Origin: Albimonas sp036154955
GTDB lineage: Bacteria; Pseudomonadota; Alphaproteobacteria; Rhodobacterales; Rhodobacteraceae
Direction: 5' to 3'
DNA: 32,747 nt
NCBI GenBank assembly: GCA_036154955.1
Contig: JAYZWL010000020.1
Span: 1-32,747 of the forward strand
This document shows, piece by piece, positions 24,729 to 32,637 of this stretch; the first letter of the stretch is position 1, and every line of letters begins with the position of its first letter. The translations under genes and the position numbers were made by a program. The notes beneath the pieces are model-generated. The model was not told the DNA's origin, made no database searches, and worked only from the letters and a program-made list of their open reading frames with translations.

Positions 24729-26644
24729 AGCGCGCCCTCCGCCTTCAGCTTCGCGGCCTTCGTCTCGTCCCACCACCAGTAGCCGTCGCCCCGCGAATAG
24801 GGCGGCTGGGCGTCCGGCTTTCCGTAGACGTCCCAGTAGGCGATGGTGTAGGCGCCCTTGTACCAGTTGGGCGTCCAGATGTGCAGCGCCCGCAGCGCCC
24901 GGTCCAGCGCCCGCGCCGCGGTGTCCAGCGCCTCCCGGCTGTCGGCCCCGATCACCTTTTCGATCAGCGCGTCCACCGCGGGGTTGGCCAGCCCGGTCAG
25001 GTTCGGCGTCCCCCGCTGGTCGGCGCTGTGCGAGCTGAACAGCTGTCGCAGCTCCTGCCCCGGGGTCAGCGACATCACGAAGCGGCCGGGGATGATGTCG
25101 TAGTCGAAATCCTCCTGCCGCTGCTGGTATTGCGCGGCGTCGACGATGCGCAGGCTGGCGTCCACGCCCATCTTCTTCAGGTTCTCGATGAACGGCCCGA
25201 TGATGCGCTGGAAGGTGGGGCTGTCGTCGAGGAACTCGACCGTCAGGGTTTCGCCCGCCGCGTTGCGGCGCACCCCGTCCACGACCGTCCAGCCGGCCTC
25301 GTCCAGCAGGCGCGTCGCCCGGCGCAGGATCCGGCGGTCCGATCCCGACCCGTCCGTCTCCGGCGGGCGCACCGCCTCGCCGAAGGCGGCTTCGGGCAGG
25401 TCGGCGCGCAGCGGCTCCAGCAACGCCAGCTCCTCCGCCGAGGGCAGGCCGGAGGCGGCCATGGGGGAGTTGGCGAAGAAGCTCTCGGTGCGGGTGTAGA
25501 GGCCGTAGAACAACGTCTCGTTCGACCACTGGAAGTCGAAGCCCATCGCCAGCGCCTCGCGAACCCGCGGGTCCTGGAACTGCGGCCGCCGCATGTTGAA
25601 CCAGAAGCCCTGCGTGCCCGAGGGGCGGCCGTCCGGCAGCATCTCCTTCTTCACCCAGCCTTTCTGGATGGCGGGGAAGCCGTATTCGGTGGCCCAGAGT
25701 TTGGAGAAGAACTCTTCGTGGAACAGGTAGGCGCCGGCCTTGAACGCCTCGAAGGCCGCCGTGTAGTCCTTGAAATACTCGAAGACGTAGCGGTCGAAGT
25801 TGTTGGCCCCGACATTGGGCGGCAGGTCGGCGCCCCAGTAGTCCTCGCGCCGGGCGTAGATGATCCGCCGGCCCGGGTCGGCCACGTCCACCCGGTAGGG
25901 GCCCGAGCCCAGGATCGGTTCCAGCGACGAGGCCTCGAAGTCCCGCGTCTCCCACCACTTGGCCGACAGGATCGGCAGGCCGCCCACAAGGCTCGGCAGG
26001 TCGCGGGTGGAGGCGCCGTCGGCGAAGGTGAATTTCACCGAATGGTCGTCCAGCGCCTCCGCCCCCGCCACGTCGCGAAGCTGAAGGCGGTAGGAGGGGG
26101 CGCCCTTGGCCTTCAGCGTTTCGAAGGTGAACACCACATCGGCCGCGGTGACCGGGGAGCCGTCGGAGAACGTCGCCTCCGGCCGCATCCGGAAGATGAT
26201 CCAGCTCCGGTCCTCGGGATATTCGAGCGTATGGGCCAGCAGTCCGTATTCCGCATCCGCCTCGTCCGGGGAGCCGGTGAGCAGGCTGTCGAACAGCGCC
26301 CCCAGCCCCTGCGCCGGCTCGCCCTTCAGGATGAAGGGGTTGAGGCTGTCGAAGGTGTTGGAGGCGCCGGTGCCGCGGCCCGACCAGACCCCGCCCTTGG
26401 GGGCGTCGGGAACCACGAAGTCGAACTGCGCGAAGTCGGGTCCGTATTTCAGCTCCCCGAAGGTGGAGATGCCATGCGCCCGGATCACGCCGTCGGCGTC
26501 CGGCGTCACCTGCACCTCGGCGCGGGCCGCTCTCGGCCGCGCCCCCAGCGTCGTCGCCGCCGCGAAGGCCCCGGCGCCGGCGATCACGGCGCGGCGGCTG
26601 ACCAGGAAGGGCGGGCGGACGGCGGCGTCGGGCCGGTGCGGCAT
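24725..26644 (-). CDS. yejA: Periplasmic oligopeptide-binding protein (YejA type), Tat-exported
   Basis: Solute-binding protein of the SBP_bac_5 family that feeds YejB/YejE. The 639-residue protein has a twin-arginine signal (SRRAVIAGAGAFAAATTLG, about 16-34). It has the YejA features HGISTFGELKYGPDFAQFDFVVPDAPKGG, NTFDSLNPFILKG, and near the C-terminus a Trp-rich end (GDGYWWWDETK). The start at 26644 has GGGAGA about 8 nt upstream; a GTG at 26668 is possible. First gene of the operon. E. coli YejABEF imports microcin C and antimicrobial peptides; similar uptake here is inferred from family. Confidence 0.93.
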   Translation of the reverse strand: MPHRPDAAVRPPFLVSRRAVIAGAGAFAAATTLGARPRAARAEVQVTPDADGVIRAHGISTFGELKYGPDFAQFDFVVPDAPKGGVWSGRGTGASNTFDSLNPFILKGEPAQGLGALFDSLLTGSPDEADAEYGLLAHTLEYPEDRSWIIFRMRPEATFSDGSPVTAADVVFTFETLKAKGAPSYRLQLRDVAGAEALDDHSVKFTFADGASTRDLPSLVGGLPILSAKWWETRDFEASSLEPILGSGPYRVDVADPGRRIIYARREDYWGADLPPNVGANNFDRYVFEYFKDYTAAFEAFKAGAYLFHEEFFSKLWATEYGFPAIQKGWVKKEMLPDGRPSGTQGFWFNMRRPQFQDPRVREALAMGFDFQWSNETLFYGLYTRTESFFANSPMAASGLPSAEELALLEPLRADLPEAAFGEAVRPPETDGSGSDRRILRRATRLLDEAGWTVVDGVRRNAAGETLTVEFLDDSPTFQRIIGPFIENLKKMGVDASLRIVDAAQYQQRQEDFDYDIIPGRFVMSLTPGQELRQLFSSHSADQRGTPNLTGLANPAVDALIEKVIGADSREALDTAARALDRALRALHIWTPNWYKGAYTIAYWDVYGKPDAQPPYSRGDGYWWWDETKAAKLKAEGAL

Positions 26645-26846
26645 CTGCGGTCTCTCCCATAGCGGCACGCGCGGGACCCCGTGCGCGTCCTAAAGGGTTA
26701 GTCCGCGACCCCCCCCGGTTCAAGCGGCCCCCGCGAGGGCGTGAACGATCCGGGGCATAAGCCGCAGCCCGGCCGTGGGAAATCCGGCCGGCCGGGGGCG
26801 GGGAGGCGCGTGCGGGAAGAGCGCAGGGCGCCGGCGCGGATCGCCT

Positions 26847-26934
26847 GCGCCCCGGACTTGATCCGGGGCCTCGCGCGGGCGCCGTTCGCGCGGGAGGCCG
26901 GCGGCGCAAGGCCCCGGGTCAGGCCCGGGGCGCC
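26847..26934. repeat. REP-like palindrome doublet
   Basis: Two inverted copies (26847-26876 and 26904-26934) lie between yejA and the GntR gene, both on the minus strand. Copy 1 has core CCCCGGACTTGATCCGGGG (tip pair A-T), copy 2 CCCCGGGTCAGGCCCGGGG. The rest of the 328-bp gap (26645-26972) shows no gene. Confidence 0.77.
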
Positions 26935-26972
26935 TTCCGGTCCGATCCGCCCCAGGGCGACGCCGCCCCCGC

Positions 26973-27674
26973 TCAGCCCCCGAGCAGCGCCCCGCGCAGG
27001 CCGCCGGGCGGGGCCGCGGCGGGCAGGTCGAGGCGCAGGGCGCTTTCCACCGCCTCCAGGTGGCGGACCATCTCCGCGCCCGCCGCCTCCGCCTCCCCCG
27101 CCGCGATCAGGTCGACCAGCCGGCCATGGTCGTCGTGCCAGCCGCTCATCGCCGCCTCGTTGCGATGCAGCCGCACGATCAGCGCGCTGCGCGCCACCAG
27201 CCGGCGCACCAGCCCCGCCAGCTCGCGGTTGCCCGAGGCGTCGCCGATCCGGCTGTGAAACTCGCCCGAGCGCCGGACCGCCTGCCGCGCGTCCCCCGCC
27301 GCCCGCGCGGCATGTTCCGCCGCCATCGCCGCGCGCAGGGCGGGGACCAGCGCCCTGTCCCCCGCCGCCGCCGCGCGCGTCGCCGCCGCCGTCGCCTCCC
27401 GCTCCAGCAGCCGGCGCAGGGCGAAGACGTCGCGCGCCTCGGCCGCGTCGGGGCGGGCGACGAACACGCCCCGGTTCGCCTCCGCCGTCGCCAGCCCGTC
27501 GACGCAGAGCCGCACCAGCGCCTTCTCCACCTGCCGGCGCGACAGGCCGAAGATCGCGGCCAGCTCGGTTTCCGTCAGCCGGTCCCCGGGGGCGAGCCGC
27601 TGGTCGGCGATCGCCTCCATCAGCGCCGCGTGCAGCGTCTCGGGACCGGAGGGGGCGGGAGATTCGGGGGCCAT
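26973..27674 (-). CDS. GntR-family transcriptional regulator (FCD type)
   Basis: The 233-residue protein has an N-terminal winged HTH (about 12-75; pattern GDRLTETELAAIFGLSRRQVEKALVRLCVDG, then EANRGVFV). Its C-terminal all-helical FCD ligand domain has the metal-site histidines in EFHSRIGDASGN, WHDDHGRL and RHLEAVE. The ATG at 27674 has GGAG 9 nt upstream; an open frame to 27797 is not needed for the fold. It is divergent from the transport and hydrolase operon that starts 228 bp away, so it is the likely local regulator, with a small acidic or cyclic metabolite as ligand (inference). The substitution RRQV for the usual RTPV in the recognition helix region is notable. Confidence 0.92.
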   Translation of the reverse strand: MAPESPAPSGPETLHAALMEAIADQRLAPGDRLTETELAAIFGLSRRQVEKALVRLCVDGLATAEANRGVFVARPDAAEARDVFALRRLLEREATAAATRAAAAGDRALVPALRAAMAAEHAARAAGDARQAVRRSGEFHSRIGDASGNRELAGLVRRLVARSALIVRLHRNEAAMSGWHDDHGRLVDLIAAGEAEAAGAEMVRHLEAVESALRLDLPAAAPPGGLRGALLGG

Positions 27675-27784
27675 GCGGCGCGGCTCCGATGCGACCGGGT
27701 CGGGAGGGCGGGCGGCGGAAGGGCGCCCAGCCTTTGGGCAGTCCACGATCGGCGGCGGCGCGTGCCGCACAATAAATGCGCGAC

Positions 27785-27800
27785 GGATTGCGCGCAATCC
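27785..27800. promoter_or_regulatory. 16-bp perfect palindrome, candidate operator
   Basis: GGATTGCGCGCAATCC is fully palindromic. It is centred about 52 bp upstream of the -24 element of the sigma-54 promoter, between the divergent GntR gene and operon. It could bind the GntR dimer or an enhancer-binding protein. It is not an NtrC consensus site. Confidence 0.5.
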
Positions 27801-27843
27801 GGATTTCGGTCGTATCCGCCGGCGCCGCCCTTGTTCATCCGGC

Positions 27844-27859
27844 TGGCACGGGCTTTGCT
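27844..27859 (+). promoter_or_regulatory. Sigma-54 (-24/-12) promoter
   Basis: TGGCACGGGCTTTGCT matches the RpoN consensus TGGCACG-N4-TTGCW at every fixed position, with GG (27845-27846) and GC (27857-27858) separated by exactly 10 bases. It lies about 43 bp before the ATG of the first operon gene, on the right strand. Expected start of transcription is near 27870. Confidence 0.8.
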
Positions 27860-27901
27860 CGCCCCCGGATCGACCCTTGTCCCCGCTTCATGGAGGCCGG
27901 C

Positions 27902-28930
27902 ATGAACACCCCGTCGCTCAAATCCCTCGCCCTGGCGCTGGCGGCGCTGGCGGCCCCCGCCCTCGCCCCGGGGGCGGCGTCCGCGCAGACCGCCATCAAG
28001 GTCACGCTGCCCTGGGTGTTCCAGGGCCCGGACAGCTTCATGCTCGTCGCCGTCGACAAGGGCTATTACAAGGAGGAGGGGCTCGACGTGACCGTCGACG
28101 CCGGCCGCGGCTCGGTCGACGCGCTCAACAAGGTGGCCTCGGGCGCCTACGAATTCGGCTTCGCCGACATGGGCAACCTGGTGCAGTTCGCCTCCGAAAG
28201 CCCCGACAAGGCTCCGGTGGCGGTGATGATCGTCTATGACGAGGGCCCGTTCTCCATCTTCACCCTGAAGAAGAGCGGCATCGAGAAGCCCGAGGACATG
28301 CCCGGCCACTCCCTCGGCTCCCCGGTCTTCGACGCCTCCTTCAAGCTGTTCCCGGCCTTCGCCCAGGCCACCGGCATCGACGAGTCCAAGGTCGAGCGCA
28401 TCAACATGGACGGCAAGCTGCGCGAAACCATGCTGCTGCGCGGCGAGGTCGACATGATCTCCGGCCACTATTACTCGTCCTATATCGACCTGCTGCAGCG
28501 CGGCGCGAAGCCGGAGGACCTGACCTCCTTCCTCTATTCGGATTTCGGCGTGGACTTCTACGGCAACGCCGTGCTGGTCCAGCGGGAGATCGCGCAGAAC
28601 AACCCCGAGCTGGTGAAGAAGTTCCTGCGCGCCACCGCGAAGGCGGTGAAGGAGGTGCTGGCCGCCCCCGAAATCGGCGTGGCCGCCGCCAAGGACCGCG
28701 ACGGGCTTTTGAACGCGGATATGGAGCTCGCCCGCCTCAAGCTCGCGGCCGAGACGCTGATCTACACCGACTGGACCCGCGCCAACGGCTTCGGCGACGC
28801 CGACCCCGCGCGGCTGCAGCGGTCCATCGACCAGCTTGCGGGCGTCTTCGCGCTCGACCCCAAGCCGACGCCGGCGCAGGTCTTCGACGCCTCCTTCCTG
28901 CCCCCCGCCGAGGACCGGGTCCTGCCGTGA
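27902..28930 (+). CDS. ABC transporter substrate-binding protein, NMT1/THI5-like
   Basis: Periplasmic receptor of the ABC importer encoded downstream. The 342-residue protein has a signal peptide (about 1-28, ending ASA-Q) and the NMT1/SsuA-type fold (KVTLPWVFQGPDSFMLVAVDKGYYKEEGLDVTV, then GSVDALNKVASGAYEFGFADMGNL). Members bind HMP, taurine, sulfonates, nitrate, pyrimidines or similar small planar ligands; the specificity here is not readable. GGAGG lies 5 nt before ATG 27902. The stop overlaps the next start by GTGA. First gene of the sigma-54 operon. Confidence 0.92.
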   Translation: MNTPSLKSLALALAALAAPALAPGAASAQTAIKVTLPWVFQGPDSFMLVAVDKGYYKEEGLDVTVDAGRGSVDALNKVASGAYEFGFADMGNLVQFASESPDKAPVAVMIVYDEGPFSIFTLKKSGIEKPEDMPGHSLGSPVFDASFKLFPAFAQATGIDESKVERINMDGKLRETMLLRGEVDMISGHYYSSYIDLLQRGAKPEDLTSFLYSDFGVDFYGNAVLVQREIAQNNPELVKKFLRATAKAVKEVLAAPEIGVAAAKDRDGLLNADMELARLKLAAETLIYTDWTRANGFGDADPARLQRSIDQLAGVFALDPKPTPAQVFDASFLPPAEDRVLP

Positions 28931-30294
28931 CAGGCGCCCGCTTCGACGCGGTGATCGCCGGCGGCGCGGTCGTCTCGCATCGCGGGGTCGAGGTCCTGGA
29001 CCTCGGCCTGCGCGACGGGCGGCTGGCGGCGCTGGCCGCGCCGGGGGCGCTGAGCGCGGCGGCCCCGGCGGAGGCGGTGATCGACGCGCGCGGCCTGCAT
29101 GTGCTGCCCGGGGTCATCGACAGCCACGTGCATTTCCGGGAGCCGGGGGGCGAGGCGACGGAGGATTTCGGCTCCGGCTCCCTCGGCGCGCTGCTGGGCG
29201 GGGTGACGGCGGTGTTCGACATGCCCAACACGGCGCCCCCGGTGCTGGACCGGGCGGGGCTGGCGGCGAAGCTCGCCCTCGTCTCCCGTCACGCCTGGAC
29301 CGACTACGCGCTTTACGTGGGCGCGGACGGGGCCAATTCGCACCTGCTGGCGGATCTGGAGACGGCGCCGGGCGTGTGCGGGACCAAGGTGTTCATGGGC
29401 TCGTCCACGTCGTCGCTGGTGATCTCCGATCCCGCCGAGCTCGAAGGCATCTTCGCCGCCGGGGCGCGCACGGTCAGCCTGCATGCGGAGGACGAGGCCC
29501 GCATCCTCGCCCGCCAGCCTATCGCCGAAGCCGCGGGCGACGTGCGCGCGCATGGCGAATGGCGCGACGTGGAAAGCGCCGTCGCCGCCACCCGCCTCGC
29601 CATCGCGACCGCAAGGCGGCTGGGCCGGCGCATCCATATCCTGCACGTGACGACGGCCGAGGAGATCGACCTCATCGCCGCCAACCGGGACCTGGTGACC
29701 TGCGAGGCGCTGCCCCAGCACCTGATCCTCGCCGCCCCCGACTGTTACGAGGCGCACGGGACGCTCGTTCAGCAGAACCCCCCGATCCGCGAGGCCCGCC
29801 ACCGGGAGGCGCTGTGGCGCGCGGTGGCGGACGGGATCGTGGACGTGATCGGCTCGGATCACGGCCCGCACCTTCTGGCCGACAAGGCCAAGCCCTATCC
29901 CAACCGCCATTCGGGGATGCCGGGCACGCAGACGCTGCTGCCGATCCTGCTGGATTTCGTGGCGCAGGGGCGGTTGAGCCTGCTGCAAGTGGCCGATCTG
30001 GTCTGCGCGGGGCCGGCGCGGGTGTTCGGGATCGCCGGCAAGGGGCGGATCGCGGTGGGGAACGACGCGGATTTCACGCTGGTCGACCTCGGCGCCCGGC
30101 GGGTGATCGACAACGCCGACATCGCCTCCCGGGTCGGCTGGACCGTCTGGCACGGGCGCGAGGTCACCGGCTGGCCGATGGCCGCGGTGATCCGCGGGCG
30201 GCTGGCGATGCGGGACGGGGAGGCGCTGGGCGGGCCGCAGGGGCGCCCCGTGCGCTTCCACGGCGCGCTCGCGCCCGCGGAGGCGGCGGCGTGA
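28927..30294 (+). CDS. Dihydroorotase-like cyclic amidohydrolase
   Basis: A metal-dependent amidohydrolase of the dihydroorotase/allantoinase/hydantoinase group, 455 residues. The full binuclear site is visible: His67 and His69 (DSHVHFREPG), the bridging carbamylated Lys154 (TKVFMGSST), His186 (SLHAED), His240 (ILHVTT) and Asp311 (GSDHGPH). The REPG and NPPIRE motifs favour the dihydroorotase branch, but the context is a transporter operon rather than pyrimidine synthesis, so ring opening of an imported cyclic amide is more likely than orotate making. GTG start (GTGA overlap with the gene before); the same overlap joins it to the next gene. Substrate unknown. Confidence 0.88.
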   Translation: MTGARFDAVIAGGAVVSHRGVEVLDLGLRDGRLAALAAPGALSAAAPAEAVIDARGLHVLPGVIDSHVHFREPGGEATEDFGSGSLGALLGGVTAVFDMPNTAPPVLDRAGLAAKLALVSRHAWTDYALYVGADGANSHLLADLETAPGVCGTKVFMGSSTSSLVISDPAELEGIFAAGARTVSLHAEDEARILARQPIAEAAGDVRAHGEWRDVESAVAATRLAIATARRLGRRIHILHVTTAEEIDLIAANRDLVTCEALPQHLILAAPDCYEAHGTLVQQNPPIREARHREALWRAVADGIVDVIGSDHGPHLLADKAKPYPNRHSGMPGTQTLLPILLDFVAQGRLSLLQVADLVCAGPARVFGIAGKGRIAVGNDADFTLVDLGARRVIDNADIASRVGWTVWHGREVTGWPMAAVIRGRLAMRDGEALGGPQGRPVRFHGALAPAEAAA

Positions 30295-31073
30295 CCGACC
30301 GAGCCGCCCTCGCCCGGCTCTCGCCCGCCGACCTGCGCGCCCTGATCCGGGCCGGGGACTACCGGGGCGTGACCTCGGGCCTCGCGCCCGGGGTGCTTCA
30401 GGGCAATCTGGTCGTGCTGCCGACCGAGGCCGCCGACGACTTCGCCGCCTTCTGCGCCGCCAATCCCGCCGCCCTGCCGGTGATCGAACGGGGGCGACCC
30501 GGCGACCCGCGCCTGACCTGCGCGACGGGCTTCGACGTGCGCACGGATCTGCCCGGCTACCAGGTCTGGCGGGACGGCGCCCCGGCGGAGCAGCGGGACG
30601 AGATCGCGGACCTGTGGTCCGCGGACCTCACCGCCTTCCTGCTGGGCTGCTGGTTCGCCAACGAGGCCGCGCTCGCCGCCGCCGGCATCCGCCTGCGCCA
30701 TGTCGAGCGCGGCGTGCAGGGCGCGCTGTTTCGCACCAACCGCGCCGCGGTTCCGGCCGGGCGCTTCGCGGGGCCGGAGGTCGTCTCCATGCGCCCCTTC
30801 GCGACCGAGGACGTCCCCCGCATCCGCGTCGTCACCGCCGCCCGCCCTCAGGCCCATGGCGCGCCGCTCTCCGCCGACGCGGCCGCGCTGGGCGTCGACC
30901 TGACCGCCCCCGACTGGGGCGACGCGCTGCCGCCGGAACCGGGCGAGACCGCGTTGTTCTGGCCCTGCGGCCTGACCGGGCAGGAGGCGCTGGCCGCCGC
31001 CCGCCTTCCGTTCTTCCTCACCCACCGTCCCGGCTGCATGGCGGTGACGGACCTGCCCGCGGAGCCCGCATGA
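30291..31073 (+). CDS. DUF1445 protein (putative hydro-lyase / D-glutamate cyclase family)
   Basis: The 260-residue protein matches the DUF1445 family: TSGLAPGVLQGNLVVLP, DVRTDLPGYQVWRDG, DLWSADLTAFLLGCWF with the family Cys, FRTNRAAVPAGRFAGPEVVSMRP, and a C-terminal FWPCGLTGQ...PFFLTHRPGCMAVTD. The eukaryotic relative is D-glutamate cyclase, which makes 5-oxo-D-proline; bacterial members are called putative hydro-lyases. The GTG start overlaps the amidohydrolase stop (GTGA), with GGAGG 7 nt upstream. Its stop overlaps the ATPase start (ATGA). It likely processes the same compound as the amidohydrolase (inference). Confidence 0.9.
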   Translation: MTDRAALARLSPADLRALIRAGDYRGVTSGLAPGVLQGNLVVLPTEAADDFAAFCAANPAALPVIERGRPGDPRLTCATGFDVRTDLPGYQVWRDGAPAEQRDEIADLWSADLTAFLLGCWFANEAALAAAGIRLRHVERGVQGALFRTNRAAVPAGRFAGPEVVSMRPFATEDVPRIRVVTAARPQAHGAPLSADAAALGVDLTAPDWGDALPPEPGETALFWPCGLTGQEALAAARLPFFLTHRPGCMAVTDLPAEPA

Positions 31074-31867
31074 CCGCATCCGATTTCATCCGGGTCGACG
31101 GCGTCGACATGACCTTCGCGAAGGGGGAGGAGGAGGTGCACGCGCTGCGCGGCCTCGACCTCGCCATCCCCAAGGGGCGCTTCGTGGCCGTCGTCGGACC
31201 CTCGGGCTGCGGCAAGTCCACCCTGATGCGGCTGCTCACCGGGCTGGCGAAACCCTCCGCCGGCGAAGTGCGGCTGGAGGGGGAGCGCCTGAAGGGCCCG
31301 GCCAAGGGGGTGGGGATGGCGTTCCAGAACGCCTCGCTCCTGCCCTGGCGCACCACGCTGGGCAACGTGATGCTGCCCTTCGAGATCGTGGAGCCGCACA
31401 AGCGCCGCCTGCGCGCCGAGCGCGCCGAATACGAGGCCCGCGCCCGCGCGCTGCTCGCCACCGTCGGCCTCGCCGCCTTCGCCGACAACCACCCGTGGGA
31501 GCTGTCGGGCGGCATGCAGCAGCGCACCAACGTCGCCCGCGCCATCGTCCACGAACCCCGGTTGATGATGCTCGACGAGCCCTTCGGCGCGCTGGACGCC
31601 TTCACGCGGGAGGAGCTGTGGTCGGTGATGCAGGCGCTGTGGATGGAGCGGGGCTTCACCGCGGTCCTCATCACCCATGACCTGCGCGAGGCGGTGTATC
31701 TGGCCGACGAGGTGCTGGTGATGTCCGCCCGCCCGGGCCGCATCCTGCACCGGCAGGTCATCGACCTGCCGCGCCCGCGCAGCCTGGCGATGACCTACGA
31801 ACCCGCCTTCCAGGACCATGTCCACGCGCTGCGCGACCATATCCAGACCGTGCGGGAGGCGCAGTGA
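31070..31867 (+). CDS. ABC transporter ATPase (nitrate/sulfonate/taurine type)
   Basis: The 265-residue ATPase has Walker A GPSGCGKS at 43-50, Q-loop in FQNASLLPWRTTLGNV, signature LSGGMQQR at 145-152 and Walker B LMMLDE at 165-170, followed by PFGALDAFTRE and the ITHDLREAVYLAD switch. The LLPWRT form of the Q-loop is typical of the TauB/SsuB/NrtD group that pairs with NMT1-type binding proteins. Start is ATG 31070 (ATGA overlap); the stop overlaps the permease start by one base. Energises the uptake system. Confidence 0.94.
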   Translation: MTASDFIRVDGVDMTFAKGEEEVHALRGLDLAIPKGRFVAVVGPSGCGKSTLMRLLTGLAKPSAGEVRLEGERLKGPAKGVGMAFQNASLLPWRTTLGNVMLPFEIVEPHKRRLRAERAEYEARARALLATVGLAAFADNHPWELSGGMQQRTNVARAIVHEPRLMMLDEPFGALDAFTREELWSVMQALWMERGFTAVLITHDLREAVYLADEVLVMSARPGRILHRQVIDLPRPRSLAMTYEPAFQDHVHALRDHIQTVREAQ

Positions 31868-32637
31868 TGTCGGCGCGCAAGCTGCAGATCCTGATGCCCT
31901 GGCTGGTGACCATCGGCCTCTTCGCGCTGTGGGAGGCGTTCTGCCGCCTCTCGGGGATCGAGGTCTTCATCCTGCCCGCCCCCTCCGACGCCTGGGGGGC
32001 GGCGGTGGAATACTGGCCGCAGCTGCTGGAGCACTCGCTCCAGACCCTGTTCACCACCACCGCGGGCTTCGTGCTGGCGGTGGGGTTCGGGGTGCTGCTG
32101 GGGCTGGCCATCGGGTCGTCGACGCTGGTCTACAAGGGGCTCTACCCGGTGCTGGTCGGCTTCAACTCCATCCCCAAGGTGGCGCTGGTGCCGGTGCTGG
32201 TGATCTGGTTCGGGATCGGCACCGTGCCCGCGATCATCACCGCCTTCGTGATCTCGTTCTTCCCCATCGCGGTGAACGTGGCCACCGGCCTCGCCACCAT
32301 CGAGCCGGAGCTGACCGACGTGCTGCGCTCGCTGGGCGCGAGCCGGCGGGAGGTGCTGGCCAAGGTCGGGCTGCCGAGGGCGATGCCCTACCTCTTCGCC
32401 TCGCTCAAGATCGCGATCACGCTCAGCTTCGTGGGCTCGGTGATCTCGGAGACGGTCGCCTCCAATTCCGGGATCGGCTACCTGATGCTGGCGGCGTCCT
32501 CGAACTACAACGTGCCGCTGGTCTTCGCGGGGCTGCTGGTCGTGGCGCTGCTGGGGGTGGTGATGTACGCGCTGATGGCGCTGGTCGAGGGGCGGCTGAC
32601 CGGCTGGGCCTTCCGCGGAACCGAGCTGATGAGTTGA
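31867..32637 (+). CDS. ABC transporter permease (SsuC/TauC type)
   Basis: The 256-residue inner-membrane permease has six predicted helices and the EAA coupling loop at about 147-180 (EPELTDVLRSLGASRREVLAKVGLPRAMP). It pairs with the ATPase upstream. ATG 31867 overlaps the ATPase stop (TGATG) with GGAGG 7 nt upstream; GTG 31864 is the alternative. It closes the operon. The remaining 110 bp of the window is G/C-rich and shows no gene or convincing terminator. Confidence 0.93.
   Translation: MSARKLQILMPWLVTIGLFALWEAFCRLSGIEVFILPAPSDAWGAAVEYWPQLLEHSLQTLFTTTAGFVLAVGFGVLLGLAIGSSTLVYKGLYPVLVGFNSIPKVALVPVLVIWFGIGTVPAIITAFVISFFPIAVNVATGLATIEPELTDVLRSLGASRREVLAKVGLPRAMPYLFASLKIAITLSFVGSVISETVASNSGIGYLMLAASSNYNVPLVFAGLLVVALLGVVMYALMALVEGRLTGWAFRGTELMS

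Noticed and set aside
28762..30261. 499-aa frame antisense to the amidohydrolase
   Set aside because: Shadow of a gene with a complete metal site; His/Arg/Gly-rich with no domain.
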